NCBI GenBank assembly: GCA_017443595.1
Contig: JAFSYU010000060.1
Location: 1 to 64,000 of the forward strand
Length of the DNA stretch: 64,000 nt
Direction of reading: 5' to 3'
From: Clostridia bacterium
Lineage (GTDB): Bacteria > Bacillota > Clostridia > Oscillospirales > CAG-272
Position 1 is the stretch's first letter. Every line of letters begins with the position of its first letter. Made by a program: the position numbers and the translations under genes. Below are positions 23,516 to 35,400 of the stretch, one piece after another. The notes under the pieces are model-generated. The model ran no database searches. It was not told the DNA's origin and saw only the letters and a list, made by a program, of their open reading frames with translations.

Positions 23516-24508
23516 ATGTTGTTTTCTAAAGACAATAAAGCAAACAGAGCTATTATAGGCAGAGCCGCATTTGTTGCCGTATTGTTTATTGCGGTGCTTT
23601 TTGCGGTCATGCTTGTTCTGCGCCTCAATTCAAGTCTCGGCTGGTTTGCTTCAAATCTTAACGTTTCAGCCGACGGCATGGCAATAGCCGCGTCAAGCGA
23701 TCAATATATAATTTATATTGAAAGAACAGCGCGTTATGATGAAACGCTTGCAGCCGGTAATAAGCCGCTGTATGATGGTATAAGTGATTTGAAGACCAAA
23801 CTTGCTTCAAACGAGTCATTATACGGATATAGTCTGACCGCAAATTCTACACAGGACGTTGATAAACTTGCCTATGAGATCGTAAATGAAGTAACAGACA
23901 AAGCAGATGCTAACAATGACAATATCGATGAAGTATACTATTATCTGAGCCCGGGTTCGTGTGGAACGGTAACTTTTTATCTTAAACCGAAAAGCAACGA
24001 GGATATTGTTGCAAATCTTGAATTGTCTATCGGGTGTTTTGTAAACGAATATGAAGGTAACAATAAAGTAGTAAAGGAAGTTACAAATGAAACGGTTTTG
24101 AATCTGCTTAAAGGGCACATATTGTTTTTCAGCGAGAGGTCCGGAGTAGGATATGACGATTATATATACAGCGGTTTTCTTGCAGACGGCATGTTTACAT
24201 ACGATACGTCGCAAAACACAAAAAGCTCGAAAACAGGTTTTACAGACTGCTATGAAATAACTCTTTACTGGGAATGGCCGAGGACATATAGCGATATTGT
24301 TGATAATATAAGCTCTCAAGGAGAAACTGCAAAGAGATATCCGAACGATCTCGGTAGTTTTATGAATGCCAACAGAGGATGCTTTCTCGCTAATTATATC
24401 AACAGTAATGACATAGATGAACTTAACGACGGTTATAACGATGGAGACCAGGTAATAGGTGAAAAAGCAAATTATATAGTGGCGTTCATCATCCCGCACG
24501 GACAATAA
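23516..24508 (+). CDS. Signal-anchored surface protein with TasA/SipW-like GWFASN motif
   Basis: 330 residues. A basic N-terminus (MLFSKDNKANRAIIGR) is followed by one long hydrophobic helix (AAFVAVLFIAVLFAVMLVLR) and then SSLGWFASNLNVSADGM, the aromatic-W-F-x-x-N...A-x-GM pattern seen right after the signal of alternate-signal (SipW-cognate) exported proteins in Clostridia. The rest is an acidic, Tyr/Asn-rich extracellular region (SPGSCGTVTFYLKPKSNED) with no enzyme motif. First gene of four behind a strong promoter; gap to the next gene is 35 bp. Likely a structural or adaptor component of a surface assembly; inferred. Confidence 0.7.
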   Translation: MLFSKDNKANRAIIGRAAFVAVLFIAVLFAVMLVLRLNSSLGWFASNLNVSADGMAIAASSDQYIIYIERTARYDETLAAGNKPLYDGISDLKTKLASNESLYGYSLTANSTQDVDKLAYEIVNEVTDKADANNDNIDEVYYYLSPGSCGTVTFYLKPKSNEDIVANLELSIGCFVNEYEGNNKVVKEVTNETVLNLLKGHILFFSERSGVGYDDYIYSGFLADGMFTYDTSQNTKSSKTGFTDCYEITLYWEWPRTYSDIVDNISSQGETAKRYPNDLGSFMNANRGCFLANYINSNDIDELNDGYNDGDQVIGEKANYIVAFIIPHGQ

Positions 24509-24543
24509 AATCTTGATTTATAATAACACGGAGAGAAGCAGCG

Positions 24544-25305
24544 ATGATTACAACCGATAAAGAAGTAAAAAGACATCTGATAAAACTGATATCCGTATTT
24601 GTATCTTTACTTATGGCGGCAGTCTTTTTTGCCGCCCAGACTTTCGGTTGGTTTGCTTTGAAGAGAACGCTTGCTCCTTATGCTCCTATTGCAAGACCGG
24701 AAGCTCTGTTTATCGGTGCAGGACACAGAAATTTCGATGCAGAAGCTCATGAGTTTAAGGATTCTCACTTTGAAGATATTATTTACTTATATTTAAGCGG
24801 TATTGACGCCAAGGCAGACAAAGAATATTATGATTACGTTTTCTGCGTATACGGTAAAATGATATCGGGATTTAATCTCCAACTCGGTTATACTACAAAC
24901 AACCAGTTCACGTATAAAATATATTCGGCAACCGAGACTGATACACAGCCGACAGGAGAAAACGTTGAATATGTTGCATATACAACTCACACGGAGTCAC
25001 CGGAAACGTTTTATTATACACCGGCGAGACTCTTGACAGGTGATTTTTTAAACGACCAAACGGTAGGCGAGGAAACTCTTGCCGATAATACCGAGCATAC
25101 GGCGACTTACGGTTCTTATAACAACGTTAATAAATATGCGGAACCGCTTTACTGGCAAACGTCAAGTGCTGAGCCCGGTTATGCTCGCGGAGACTTTATA
25201 AACTACTATATTTTAAGAGTTTATTTAAACGGAAAAACGGTAAATGACCGTGAGACTGACGTTATCTGTATAACGGCAAAGTCCGCTACGTATACCGGTT
25301 CTTAA
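24544..25305 (+). CDS. Signal-anchored surface protein, second of the cluster
   Basis: 253 residues with the same plan as the gene before: charged start (MITTDKEVKRHLIKL), a hydrophobic helix (ISVFVSLLMAAVFFAAQ), then TFGWFALKRTLAPYAP, which repeats the GWFA motif at the membrane exit. The outer region includes FKDSHFEDIIYLYLSGIDAK and ends YILRVYLNGKTVNDRETDVI, suggesting a beta-sandwich. GGAGA lies about 7 bases before the ATG. The absence of a normal AxA signal-peptidase site suggests either SipW-type processing or retention as an anchor. No homologue recognised by name. Confidence 0.68.
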   Translation: MITTDKEVKRHLIKLISVFVSLLMAAVFFAAQTFGWFALKRTLAPYAPIARPEALFIGAGHRNFDAEAHEFKDSHFEDIIYLYLSGIDAKADKEYYDYVFCVYGKMISGFNLQLGYTTNNQFTYKIYSATETDTQPTGENVEYVAYTTHTESPETFYYTPARLLTGDFLNDQTVGEETLADNTEHTATYGSYNNVNKYAEPLYWQTSSAEPGYARGDFINYYILRVYLNGKTVNDRETDVICITAKSATYTGS

Positions 25306-25374
25306 TTTGTTTCATACAACGTCGATGCAAGACGCACGTATCAGCAGGGCAAAACGTTAAAGAGGTTTGTTTTT

Positions 25375-26394
25375 ATGAATAACAGATCAAACAATATAGT
25401 GTCAAAAAAGAAATTCAGAAACATACTGATAATAGTTACAGCAATATGCGTTATTTCAATTGTTTTGGGATTCGTAACCGTATCACTGTTTACGAGCAGT
25501 TTGCAGGCTCAGCGTACTATTGCGGCATACGATACCGAAGGCGACCGTTTTTCGTCAAACCTGTTGCTGAAAAGCAGCAGCAAGGATAACGTCAGAACCG
25601 AATACACTACAAACACAACAATGCCGGTAACCGCAGTCGTGACCTTATGCAACTATCAGCAGGGTATGCAGACGCTTCCTTTCCCGGACGAGTTCACTTA
25701 TACTCTCACGGCACGACTTGTAAAATATAATGAAACAAGCGTTCCGCCGGATTATGTTGAGGTAAATTCATCTTATATATCAGTATTGGAATCATCATCG
25801 CAGTACAGCTATACCGTAACGGTAAATAACGGAACAAGTTCAACAACTCTCGGCAGTTCAACAAATGTTTCCGGTACCTTTTCCGGATCGTTTGCTAAGA
25901 ATCAGCAAACCGGAAAAATGGAAGGTCATACTGACAGTTACACCATTTCTTTCAGTACGGATTTTATCACAGATCCGCAAAATCTTTATCTTGAACTTAT
26001 AGCTGAACCTCCTTCGAACTCCCCACTCCCCGTTTTGCGCGGTATAATAAAACCGGAACTTCGCGCGGCGGGAGCCTCAAATCTCTGGACCGGTACTTTC
26101 CGTGATGATAAAAACGTTGCCCCAAATTCATACGACGGATACAATTATCTTATAACCGGCACGGGTTCGGGAACCGTCACAGTCACGTGGAACAGCACAA
26201 AGGTGGTTTTAAGTGAAGTATCAAAAAATACGCTTCTTTCGATACCCGAAGCGAGGCAAATCGGAGATTCGATCACGTTTCCCGTTGATTCCGACGACGA
26301 AAGCCGATATGATCTGCAGTTTTATAAAGTTGATATACCTACCGGCACGATGTGGAACGTTATGGATTCCTATGTAACGTTTAATTTTTCATGA
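25375..26394 (+). CDS. Signal-anchored surface protein, third of the cluster
   Basis: 339 residues. N-terminus MNNRSNNIVSKKKFRN, then a transmembrane helix (ILIIVTAICVISIVLGFVTVSLF), then a Ser/Thr-rich beta-strand-rich extracellular region (YTVTVNNGTSSTTLGSSTNV, TGSGTVTVTWNSTKVVLSEV). The C-terminus (FYKVDIPTGTMWNVMDSYVT) looks like an Ig- or Cna-like sandwich. The GWF motif of the two preceding proteins is missing. It shares operon position and topology with them, 69 bp after the second gene and 43 bp before the giant gene. Function unknown; probably a subunit of the same surface structure. Confidence 0.66.
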   Translation: MNNRSNNIVSKKKFRNILIIVTAICVISIVLGFVTVSLFTSSLQAQRTIAAYDTEGDRFSSNLLLKSSSKDNVRTEYTTNTTMPVTAVVTLCNYQQGMQTLPFPDEFTYTLTARLVKYNETSVPPDYVEVNSSYISVLESSSQYSYTVTVNNGTSSTTLGSSTNVSGTFSGSFAKNQQTGKMEGHTDSYTISFSTDFITDPQNLYLELIAEPPSNSPLPVLRGIIKPELRAAGASNLWTGTFRDDKNVAPNSYDGYNYLITGTGSGTVTVTWNSTKVVLSEVSKNTLLSIPEARQIGDSITFPVDSDDESRYDLQFYKVDIPTGTMWNVMDSYVTFNFS

Positions 26395-26437
26395 TTTTGA
26401 TTTTTAATATATTCTATTCTGTATTACGGGTGACGCT

Positions 26438-29400
26438 ATGTTAAACAATTCATCAAAGAGCAATTTTATTAAAAGAAATGCGGTTAAAGCGATAACACTT
26501 GCGTTATCGTTTGTTTTCGTGTTTTCCGTTATAACCGCCTTTATAATAAATGCCGGAATGTCCGTCAAAGCGGAAGAGATCGCAAGAGAGTATAATATAC
26601 GCAGCGCTGCAGATCTTAAAGAATATTCAAGACAGTACAAACTCGGTTATAGAAATAAAAATGATGTTTTAAATATCTCGATCAATGAAGGTGATGTCGT
26701 TTCCGATGACGGATTTATCAGTATCGGAACGATCATGCAAAACGGAGTTTCGAGTCCTTATCCTTTTTCCGGTACTATCAACGTACCTACAGCAGGTGTT
26801 GACGTATTTCATTTGTTTGACTGTCCTTTATTTGACTATGTTTCAACCGATATGAAGATCACCGGCGCCGGGACAATAAAAATTATGCGTGAAAAGCTGC
26901 CGGAAACTCCGGCAGAAGGCGCGTTAACGCATGGCGCTCTTTTTGCAAATCACGTCGTTGCGGGAACAAGTGCTGCAAACTGGAGCATCTCTTTGCTCGC
27001 TTTAACCGGTAACGGTACTCAGTCAGAGTCGTTTGAAGGATTGATCGGCGATATTGAGAATAATGCAAACGTAACCATTACGTTTACCAATGAAGCACCG
27101 ATCAACGTTTCCGGTGAAGGAAACATAGGTTTGATCTGCGGCGCACTTGGAGAAGGCTCAACGCTTAACGTTACAACTTCGGGATCAGGCGCGAATATTT
27201 CCGTTACGTCGACCGGCGGTCACGCAGGCGGACTTGTCGGTGAAATGAAAAGCGGATCAACGCTTAAATTCAATTCCGCAAATAATTCAAAAGTTACAAG
27301 CGTAACGTCCGGTGCTTCAAAATACGCCGGCGGCGTTATCGGGTATGCTGATAATATAACGCTCCAATATGGTTCAGGGATAACGGATTACGCAGTTTCA
27401 GGCACGGTAATTGGTGGTATGGGAGCCGGCGGTGTTTTCGGATACTATAAAAACACGTCTTCACCCGCAACCTTTACGCTTGAAGATACTTTTGCAATCG
27501 CAAGCGGAATGAGTATTTCAAGCAATGCGAGCAGCGGATATACAGGCGGTGTTTTCGGACTTCTTGAAAATACCGGAGCTTCATTAACGTTTGACGGAAA
27601 TGATGAAAGCATTAACGTTAATCTGAATCAAGGTACATACCGCGGTGGTATATGCGGCGGATTCCAGACAAATGCTTTGACAAATACCTTTGAGGTATAT
27701 GACACAAATACAACGGTAAACGCATCCGGCGATTATTCCGCCGGTCTTGTAGGCGCACTTACGAATAACACGGCGGCATACGTAAATATCCACGACGTTA
27801 TATGTATGTCTAATAACGCATCGCTTGGTGCCGGAATTATAGGTACCGTCGGCAATAAAGGTTCATTTGTCGATATGACGGGTAATATAACCGTATCCTG
27901 CGCGTCGGATTGCAAGATCGATGCGGGGTTGATAAGCAATATGACTCAGGGCGTGTTGCGTATGAGTGGCGTTTTCAATCTTTCCGGATTCGTTAATAAA
28001 GACGCCGCCAGCGGTTATCTTGTCAAAGAGAGAGGCAGAGCGCTCGTATACGCTTTAGGAGACGGTAAAGGCACAAACAACGGCTGGACTTTCAAGCGTA
28101 ATACAGGTATCTCCATTGACGATATACATTCATGGGGCGAAGTTGTCCGTATGGATGGAACGATACTTAAAGAATCGGATCTTGTAACGGTTGATATGGA
28201 CGCGCATACCGTGACTGTTGCCGGCGCGGTAGAGACTATGAGTACGGTCACGGATTTTACAAAAACCGCGCTTAACATTTCTTTGAATACAGAAAACAAT
28301 ACCGGAACAGGAGCTTTACAGTTCAACTCAAGCAACGCAAGTTCAACTTTGCTCGGAAGTTCAAGTACACTCAAGCTTGGCGCCGATATAAGCCTTGCCG
28401 GTACGGGAATCACCGGTCTCACGCGAGATAATACGCGAGATAATGTAGATATCGGCGTATTGTTCAAAGGCACTTTTGACGGACAAAACCATACCTTGAC
28501 TTTTGCAACGGGTGAAAACTACGGTTTGAAGGAAGACGGAACTGCGCTTCCAGCCGGCAGTACCCAAGGCAATATTCATCAGCATACGTATAACGGACTT
28601 TTTGCAAAAACGTCCGGTGCTACTATCCAGAACGTCACGCTTTCCGGTAATTTCTATATAAATCAGACAACTGGTGACGTGCGTCTCGGCGGCGTGACCG
28701 CTTATGCGACAAACGGTCTGGAGATAAACAAAGTTACCGCCGATTTTAACGGAAGAATAAAAGTAAATAACAGCAGCGGATATTATGCCGGTGCCGTAGG
28801 CGTTGCCGCCGGATCGGGTCTGGACGTGGATATTATTGGCTCGTCAAACTTGCATCCGGTCTTTACTGATATTTCAACGACTGCCAGCCAGAGCCCCGCG
28901 TATTTCAGCGGCGCCATCGGGTATGTCGGAGGAAGTTCAGATCAGGACATTAATTTTGCATCTTCTACGCTAGGATTGACTTATAATAAAACGGGAAATG
29001 CAAACCGTGCGTCTTTGTTCGGTTGTGCGATTGGCAGCGTAGCAAACTGCGCTTATGCTAAAGACAGCCGTAAAATCAATTTGTCAACAATTACGACAGA
29101 TCTTACCGTCACCGGAGCAACAGCGCGTGACAGAGAAATCGGCGGTATACTCGGCGTTGACTGGTACGCCGCGGACGCAACGTTAAATGGCGTTACGGTA
29201 AACAGTAACATTACCGCAGCAGGCGATGCGGATTTCGGCGGTCTTGTACACGCCGCGACAGGTCGTTGGGACGTAAAGCAAATAGCGTTAACGTCTGCAG
29301 GATATAATCTTAGTTCAGCATCTGACTCTACGTTCGGATTTATTGCAAACAAAACGAGTGTTAACGGAGACAATAAAAGCGCACTGTATCTTGACGTTGA

Positions 29401-32400
29401 CAATACCGGCAGCAATTATAATATAGCGGCGCTTACGTTTACAGGCGGTCCGACGTTTAGCGTATACGATGAGATAGTGGCTTACAGCGGATTTAATAAC
29501 GCATCTAATATTGTAAGCAACGGGCATTCGATCATTTCCATAACAACGTCAAACGATATAATAAATACCAACAATACATATAATACTTATCTTAACAAAA
29601 CAACGTACGGTCAAACAGCCGCAAATAAAATAAACCCCAAAACAAGGTACTATTATAATGTAAATAATGCTCGCGAAATAGCCGGAGACGACACCGAAGA
29701 GGATTATAATAAATACAATTTCTACGTATGGTCACTTAAGACGTACGCGCACAACTCTTTGGCTGCGTGGTTCCCGTCAACAAACACGTTTACAGGTGAT
29801 CTTGATATGACCGGCATATCGTATTATCCCGTTGATCTTACGGAAAGCGTGACGTTCGGCGACGGCAGCACAGCAACGGTGATAAAGCTGGATAACGTGC
29901 TGATGGAGGATAACGTAAAATACGCCTATACCGGCGCAGACGGCCGCACGACGCGCAGTAATACGAACCAGCATTATCTTATGCATACCGCGCTGTTCCG
30001 CAATGACGGCGGCTCCAATATAACTTTGAATAAAGTATCCCTGCAGGGCAACGTTCCGAATCTTTCTACGAATGACAGCAGCTTCTGCGGTTTTATCGTC
30101 GCGGGAACACTCGGTAATTCAGAAGATTATAACGTAAAATTCAACGGCAGCGATATCACGCTTGACGGCGTGCATATTGTGACGAGCACAGGAGCGGATC
30201 TGACGACTAACGCTTACGCGCCGCTTCTTATAAACAAAATAGGCAAAAAATCTTCGTTAACGCTTGACGGCGTCGCACAGTCGATGACTGCTTATTCTAC
30301 GTATGCGTCCGGCAACAAATACGCCGCATCGAGCCTTATAGGCGACGTGGGAAGCAGTTCGGCTCGCGCAATTTATCTCAGCTTTGCCGATATGAAGCTT
30401 GACGGACGTTCAGCTGCGAATTCTATCGGCAATATGGATACGGCATACGGAACGGATAGATCCATATTCAGCCGCGCCACGTTTTTGAACAGCTTTTTAT
30501 ACGCGGGTGAAAGCTCGGGTTCTTATAACTATGAGATCTCCGAGGACTGGACAGATTCGTCGCCCACAGCCACAGCTATCCATAACGTTACGTACGGTAA
30601 AGAAATATCAACGTCCGCAGAATTTGCAAATAAGCAGAAGAAATATATTAATAATACAGATTATTTTACACATCCGACGTCTTATCAATCAACGACAGAA
30701 TATGATTTCAGCACCGGATTTTTGCCGCACGTATACGTGGCGTATAATCTTTCGGAATCCAAACATGAGATAGCCGTCAACGTATCGGTAACCGCAGAAA
30801 TACAAGGATGCGGTAAATATAACGATCCTTATATTATTGACGACGACTCAAAACTGCCCATAATCTCCAAAATAATCCACGGCGGTGCAGGCGTGGCAGA
30901 TACGACAACGCTGTATTTACCGGATGATCTTGCAAGTATTCTGAACAATTCAAGCAGCTATACAGCTACAGGTTACATCAAGTATAAGTTCAGTTCAAAA
31001 GTAAGTTCCAGTCAGTTTATCGACGCGGGAAATGCGACGACACAGACCGCATATACGTATGATAAAGTACGCGAATATCTCGCCGGTGCGTATTACGTTA
31101 TAACCAAGGATATAAAACTTGATAAGGATTATATAGGACTTGGCGAAACGATCAGTAATGATAACGATAATCAGAAGAAGTTTGTATTCCGCGGCGTAAT
31201 TATCGGAAGAAATATAACCGTTACTAATGAATCAGTCAACCCGCTTATCCATACGTCCGTGGGAAGCGTTATAAAGGACCTGACCGTTAAAGTCGACGTT
31301 AAAAACGGTTTATCCGAAAACACGAATTATATATCTCTGGCGGCGCCGACAGGCTCGAATACGTATGAGTATTTAAGCGGTATAAAAGCATACGGCGCGG
31401 TCATCGGTCAGATACTCGGCGGCGATAATATCATAGACAATGTGGAAACCGTATTTACAAATGTGCATTTTGATATAACCGGTTCAGATAACACAACAAA
31501 TTACGAACGCCTGACTCCTATAGGCGGATACGTCGGCGCGCTTGTAAACGGCGGTTTGATCTTCCGCAATATGGTCAAAACAAATAACGATCAAACAACT
31601 ACTGTATTCAAAGGACTTACGAGCAGCTTTGAAGCAAGGATCGCGGCAGACAGCGGATATTTATATATAAACCCGATAATCGGCAGAGTTATAGCCGGAT
31701 ACGCGTTTTACGAGACAAATGACGCAACCTATTCCGTTAAGTCAACGCTTGATAACGGAAATAAGAATTACGTTATATCCGATCTTACCGCAAACGATAC
31801 ATATCTTGCATCAAAAGGCAAACTCACTATAACTTACAGCTCAACAGGATATACTATTGAAGTCCCGGACGGTCAGGCGATGTATCTGCTTGGTGCCATT
31901 ATAAACAGCGGCGCCGCGGCAGCTAACGACCAAACATATGCAATCAATCCAAATAGCGAAAAAGCATATTATGCTCTATTAGAGTTTTGGCAAGCATATC
32001 GCTCTAATACGACAGTGCGTGGCGGCTCATATTACACAACGGTCGGCTCATCAACCGGAACCGATTATACAAGCGCGCAAGATGATAGATACACAACTGA
32101 TAGAAAGTGTATTCCATATATCATTAGAAAATACACTATAAACAAAAAAACAGAAAATGGTGTAACTTCAAACAGTAGTATTTACTATGCGCGTTATCTC
32201 GGAAAGGCGCAGTACAATATAATCAACGTAACAGGCGATTGTGACGTTGCCGCAGGCTTCCGCGGTATAGGAGATATATTTTATAATAATGAATTAGTAA
32301 GATTGCGTATTTCACAAATGAACGGCGGCAATCATACGATCACACTTCATATGCGATATATCGACTACGATCAAACTGCTCAAAAATATATTGCAGTTGA

Positions 32401-35400
32401 TGGATCTGGCGATAATGATACAGCAAGTTCAAGTACATCCGGTTTCGGTCTGTTCAACGTTCTGTTTATGGATGGCGTCAGCAAAGAAAACAGCACCAAT
32501 AGTATAAACAGTTTTACACTCAACGGAAGTATATATTACGACGTTTTACAGCTTAAGACCGGTAATGCCAGTTTATATAGGTATACTAAGGCAGTTGACG
32601 GTGTTGGTTCATATAGTACGTTGAATGTTGGTGGAGTTATAGGTACGCTTCATGGAGATTATTATTTAAAAGATTTAACTATAAATAATATAGTGTTTGA
32701 AGGCGCAAAATTCGTAGGCGGTCTTATAGGTTATGCAAGAAGCAATGACAACGCAATACGTGTAATTGATGATTGCGGAACCGGAGAATCGACTACGGGT
32801 ATAAATATCACTGCCGGTGTATCTGCGGGCGGACTTGTTGGTTTTATGCAAAGAAGAGTTACCATAAAAGGAGATACAACAAGTCCAACGAAACTGCTGA
32901 TTAATTCCATAAATGTAAAAGGTAAAATAACAAATGATATTACACAACTTCAATATCTAAAAGCCAAGGATGTTTATTCGGTTGGGGGTATTATCGGCAC
33001 GACTGACCCTAAATTTGAAGCTGAAATAAGCAATTATAGAATTGTTGGTAAAAGCGGAAATACAAAACATTTGTACGTATCAGAAGAGGCCGCATCAACG
33101 CACGGTGGAGGGGTCATCGGAACAATCAAAAATACATGGATAACGTTAACGAATATCAGTATTGAGAACCTGAATATTGAAGCTACGTACGCAGGTGGTC
33201 TTGTTGGCAGTCATTATTGCGACAAGCAATATAAAAGTAATGTAAGTTATAATAATAACTGTGCTATTTGGACAATAGAAAACTGCACCGTTGACGGTAA
33301 TACCGGTAATGGATCCGGCAAATCAACAATCAAAGGATATCTTTCCGCCGGAGGTATCACCGGAGAAATGAACCAGTATAATACTCAAACTCTTGCCGGT
33401 TACGCTAAACTTGTCATCAATAATACAACTGTAAAGAACTATAAAATTACGTCGTCAACAACGGATAATAATGATAAACAAGCAGCAGGCGGAGTTATTG
33501 GTCTGGCCGTGGGTGGTCAAAATGATGACACCATGATTTTTGATCTATCACTACAAGATTTGTTGATAGATAAATGTGCAATATCAACCGCTGCAACAGG
33601 AACAGGTACAAACAGCACAAACGGTACCGGAGGATTATTCGGAACAATCAAATTTACGATAATCAAAGGTCATAATATACTTATTAACGAGACATCTATC
33701 GTTGGTGACGAAAATACCGCAAACTACACCGCAACTGTCATAGGAAACAACCGTTACGATAACAGTACAGATAAAAAATCGTTTGTAAAACTCGTTGGCG
33801 TATCTGCAAATCTGACAGGTGCAACTACCGCGACGACAAAATCAAAAGTCGTCGGCAATACGAGCAGTGAGACGGATAAAGTTGACGTTAACGACGGATA
33901 CGTCGTATTCGCAGATTACGGCGGTGTAAACACGATCACAAATACAACCCACCACGTTGTAAAAAATGATAATACTTCAATAAGAAAAGCTGAAGATGAC
34001 GAAAAACAGCCTGTTGACGCAGCGTCACCGTACGTGACGGTCAATCCGTATTATTTGTCAACAAGTAATAAGTTTGAATTATCAAGCGACGGTGTTGCGG
34101 ATACTAAAGAACATCTGCCGATACAGACTATTCTAACAGACGGTAGGACCGGCAGATATAAATACGCCGCGGACAGTGACTATACGGGAAGCGGCGGAGA
34201 TAAAAACCTTACCGTTGTAGACAATAATAAAACCAAGTTTGCGATGCTTTCAACAGAAGTTTCATATTTCGGTCCGGATTTCCCCGTACTTGTGCTTGAC
34301 GGCACCGAAACTAACGACGATATTGATAAGCTTATAACGGCTTATATCAGAATGTTGACTAATACAAAATTTGCATACGGAGATACAGCCGCAAATACAG
34401 ATAAATATGATATTCTGATATACAGAATGGTGTATGACGGACAAGGCGGATTTACACCGTATCTGACCGAAACAAGTCTGAAACGTAACACAGACTACAG
34501 TAACAATGCCACAACCAGTAAATTCTACAGAGACAAAACATTGTTTGACAGCGGTAAAGAACAGTTTACGCTGATTGACGTGCGTTTCTATGACCCGGGA
34601 AATAACGCTAATACCGCGTATCACCTCTATATACCGGTATTTGTCAAAAAGGTACTGCAGTACAGGTTTGATATCGCTGCGCTGAGCGGTACGTCGTATT
34701 ATCAGAATCTGTATTCAAGCCGTTACGGTGAACCACTGATAGAAAACGCCGGAACGCCCGTGACCGTATATTTCCAGTATGCGTATACAAGAACTGCCGC
34801 GGACTGGAAAGATGCAATAGAAGCGGGAGAAAATATTGCAACGAATTACAGCAAAACTCTGGTTTTAGACAAAGCCAATACAAACGCCGTTATCAAAGAT
34901 TTAGTTGTCAAAGACTCAAATGACGTTATAATACATGATGCAATACTCGTGCTCGTGGATCCAAATGATAACTGCAAACCGTATTATGCAAAATTCAGCG
35001 ATGCTTTCAATACGGATACAAGAATACTTGACCTGAGTGCGTTCAAAGAAACTATGACCGCAGACGGACAAGGCGGATATACGTTCAGCGGTGACTCTTT
35101 TACTCCGCAGGCATTGAGTCAGCTTTTAAATATAACGGCGACGCAGAATAATGCAAGCGGATTATTCGTTATAGATGACGAAGATCCCACCGTAAAAGTC
35201 GGGAATACCGGTTACCGTCTGGCGACTGATTCTAACGAAGATGCCGGCGCTGACAAGTATAATCTAAATGTCACGGCGGTCAATAATGAAAGATATTATT
35301 TATCTATATACACGGAAGCGGACACAAATTACGATTTGTTCCATTACTATATTATAAAAAGCCCTTCTCAGTTCAGCGATGCAAATCTTGCTCCTGCAAA

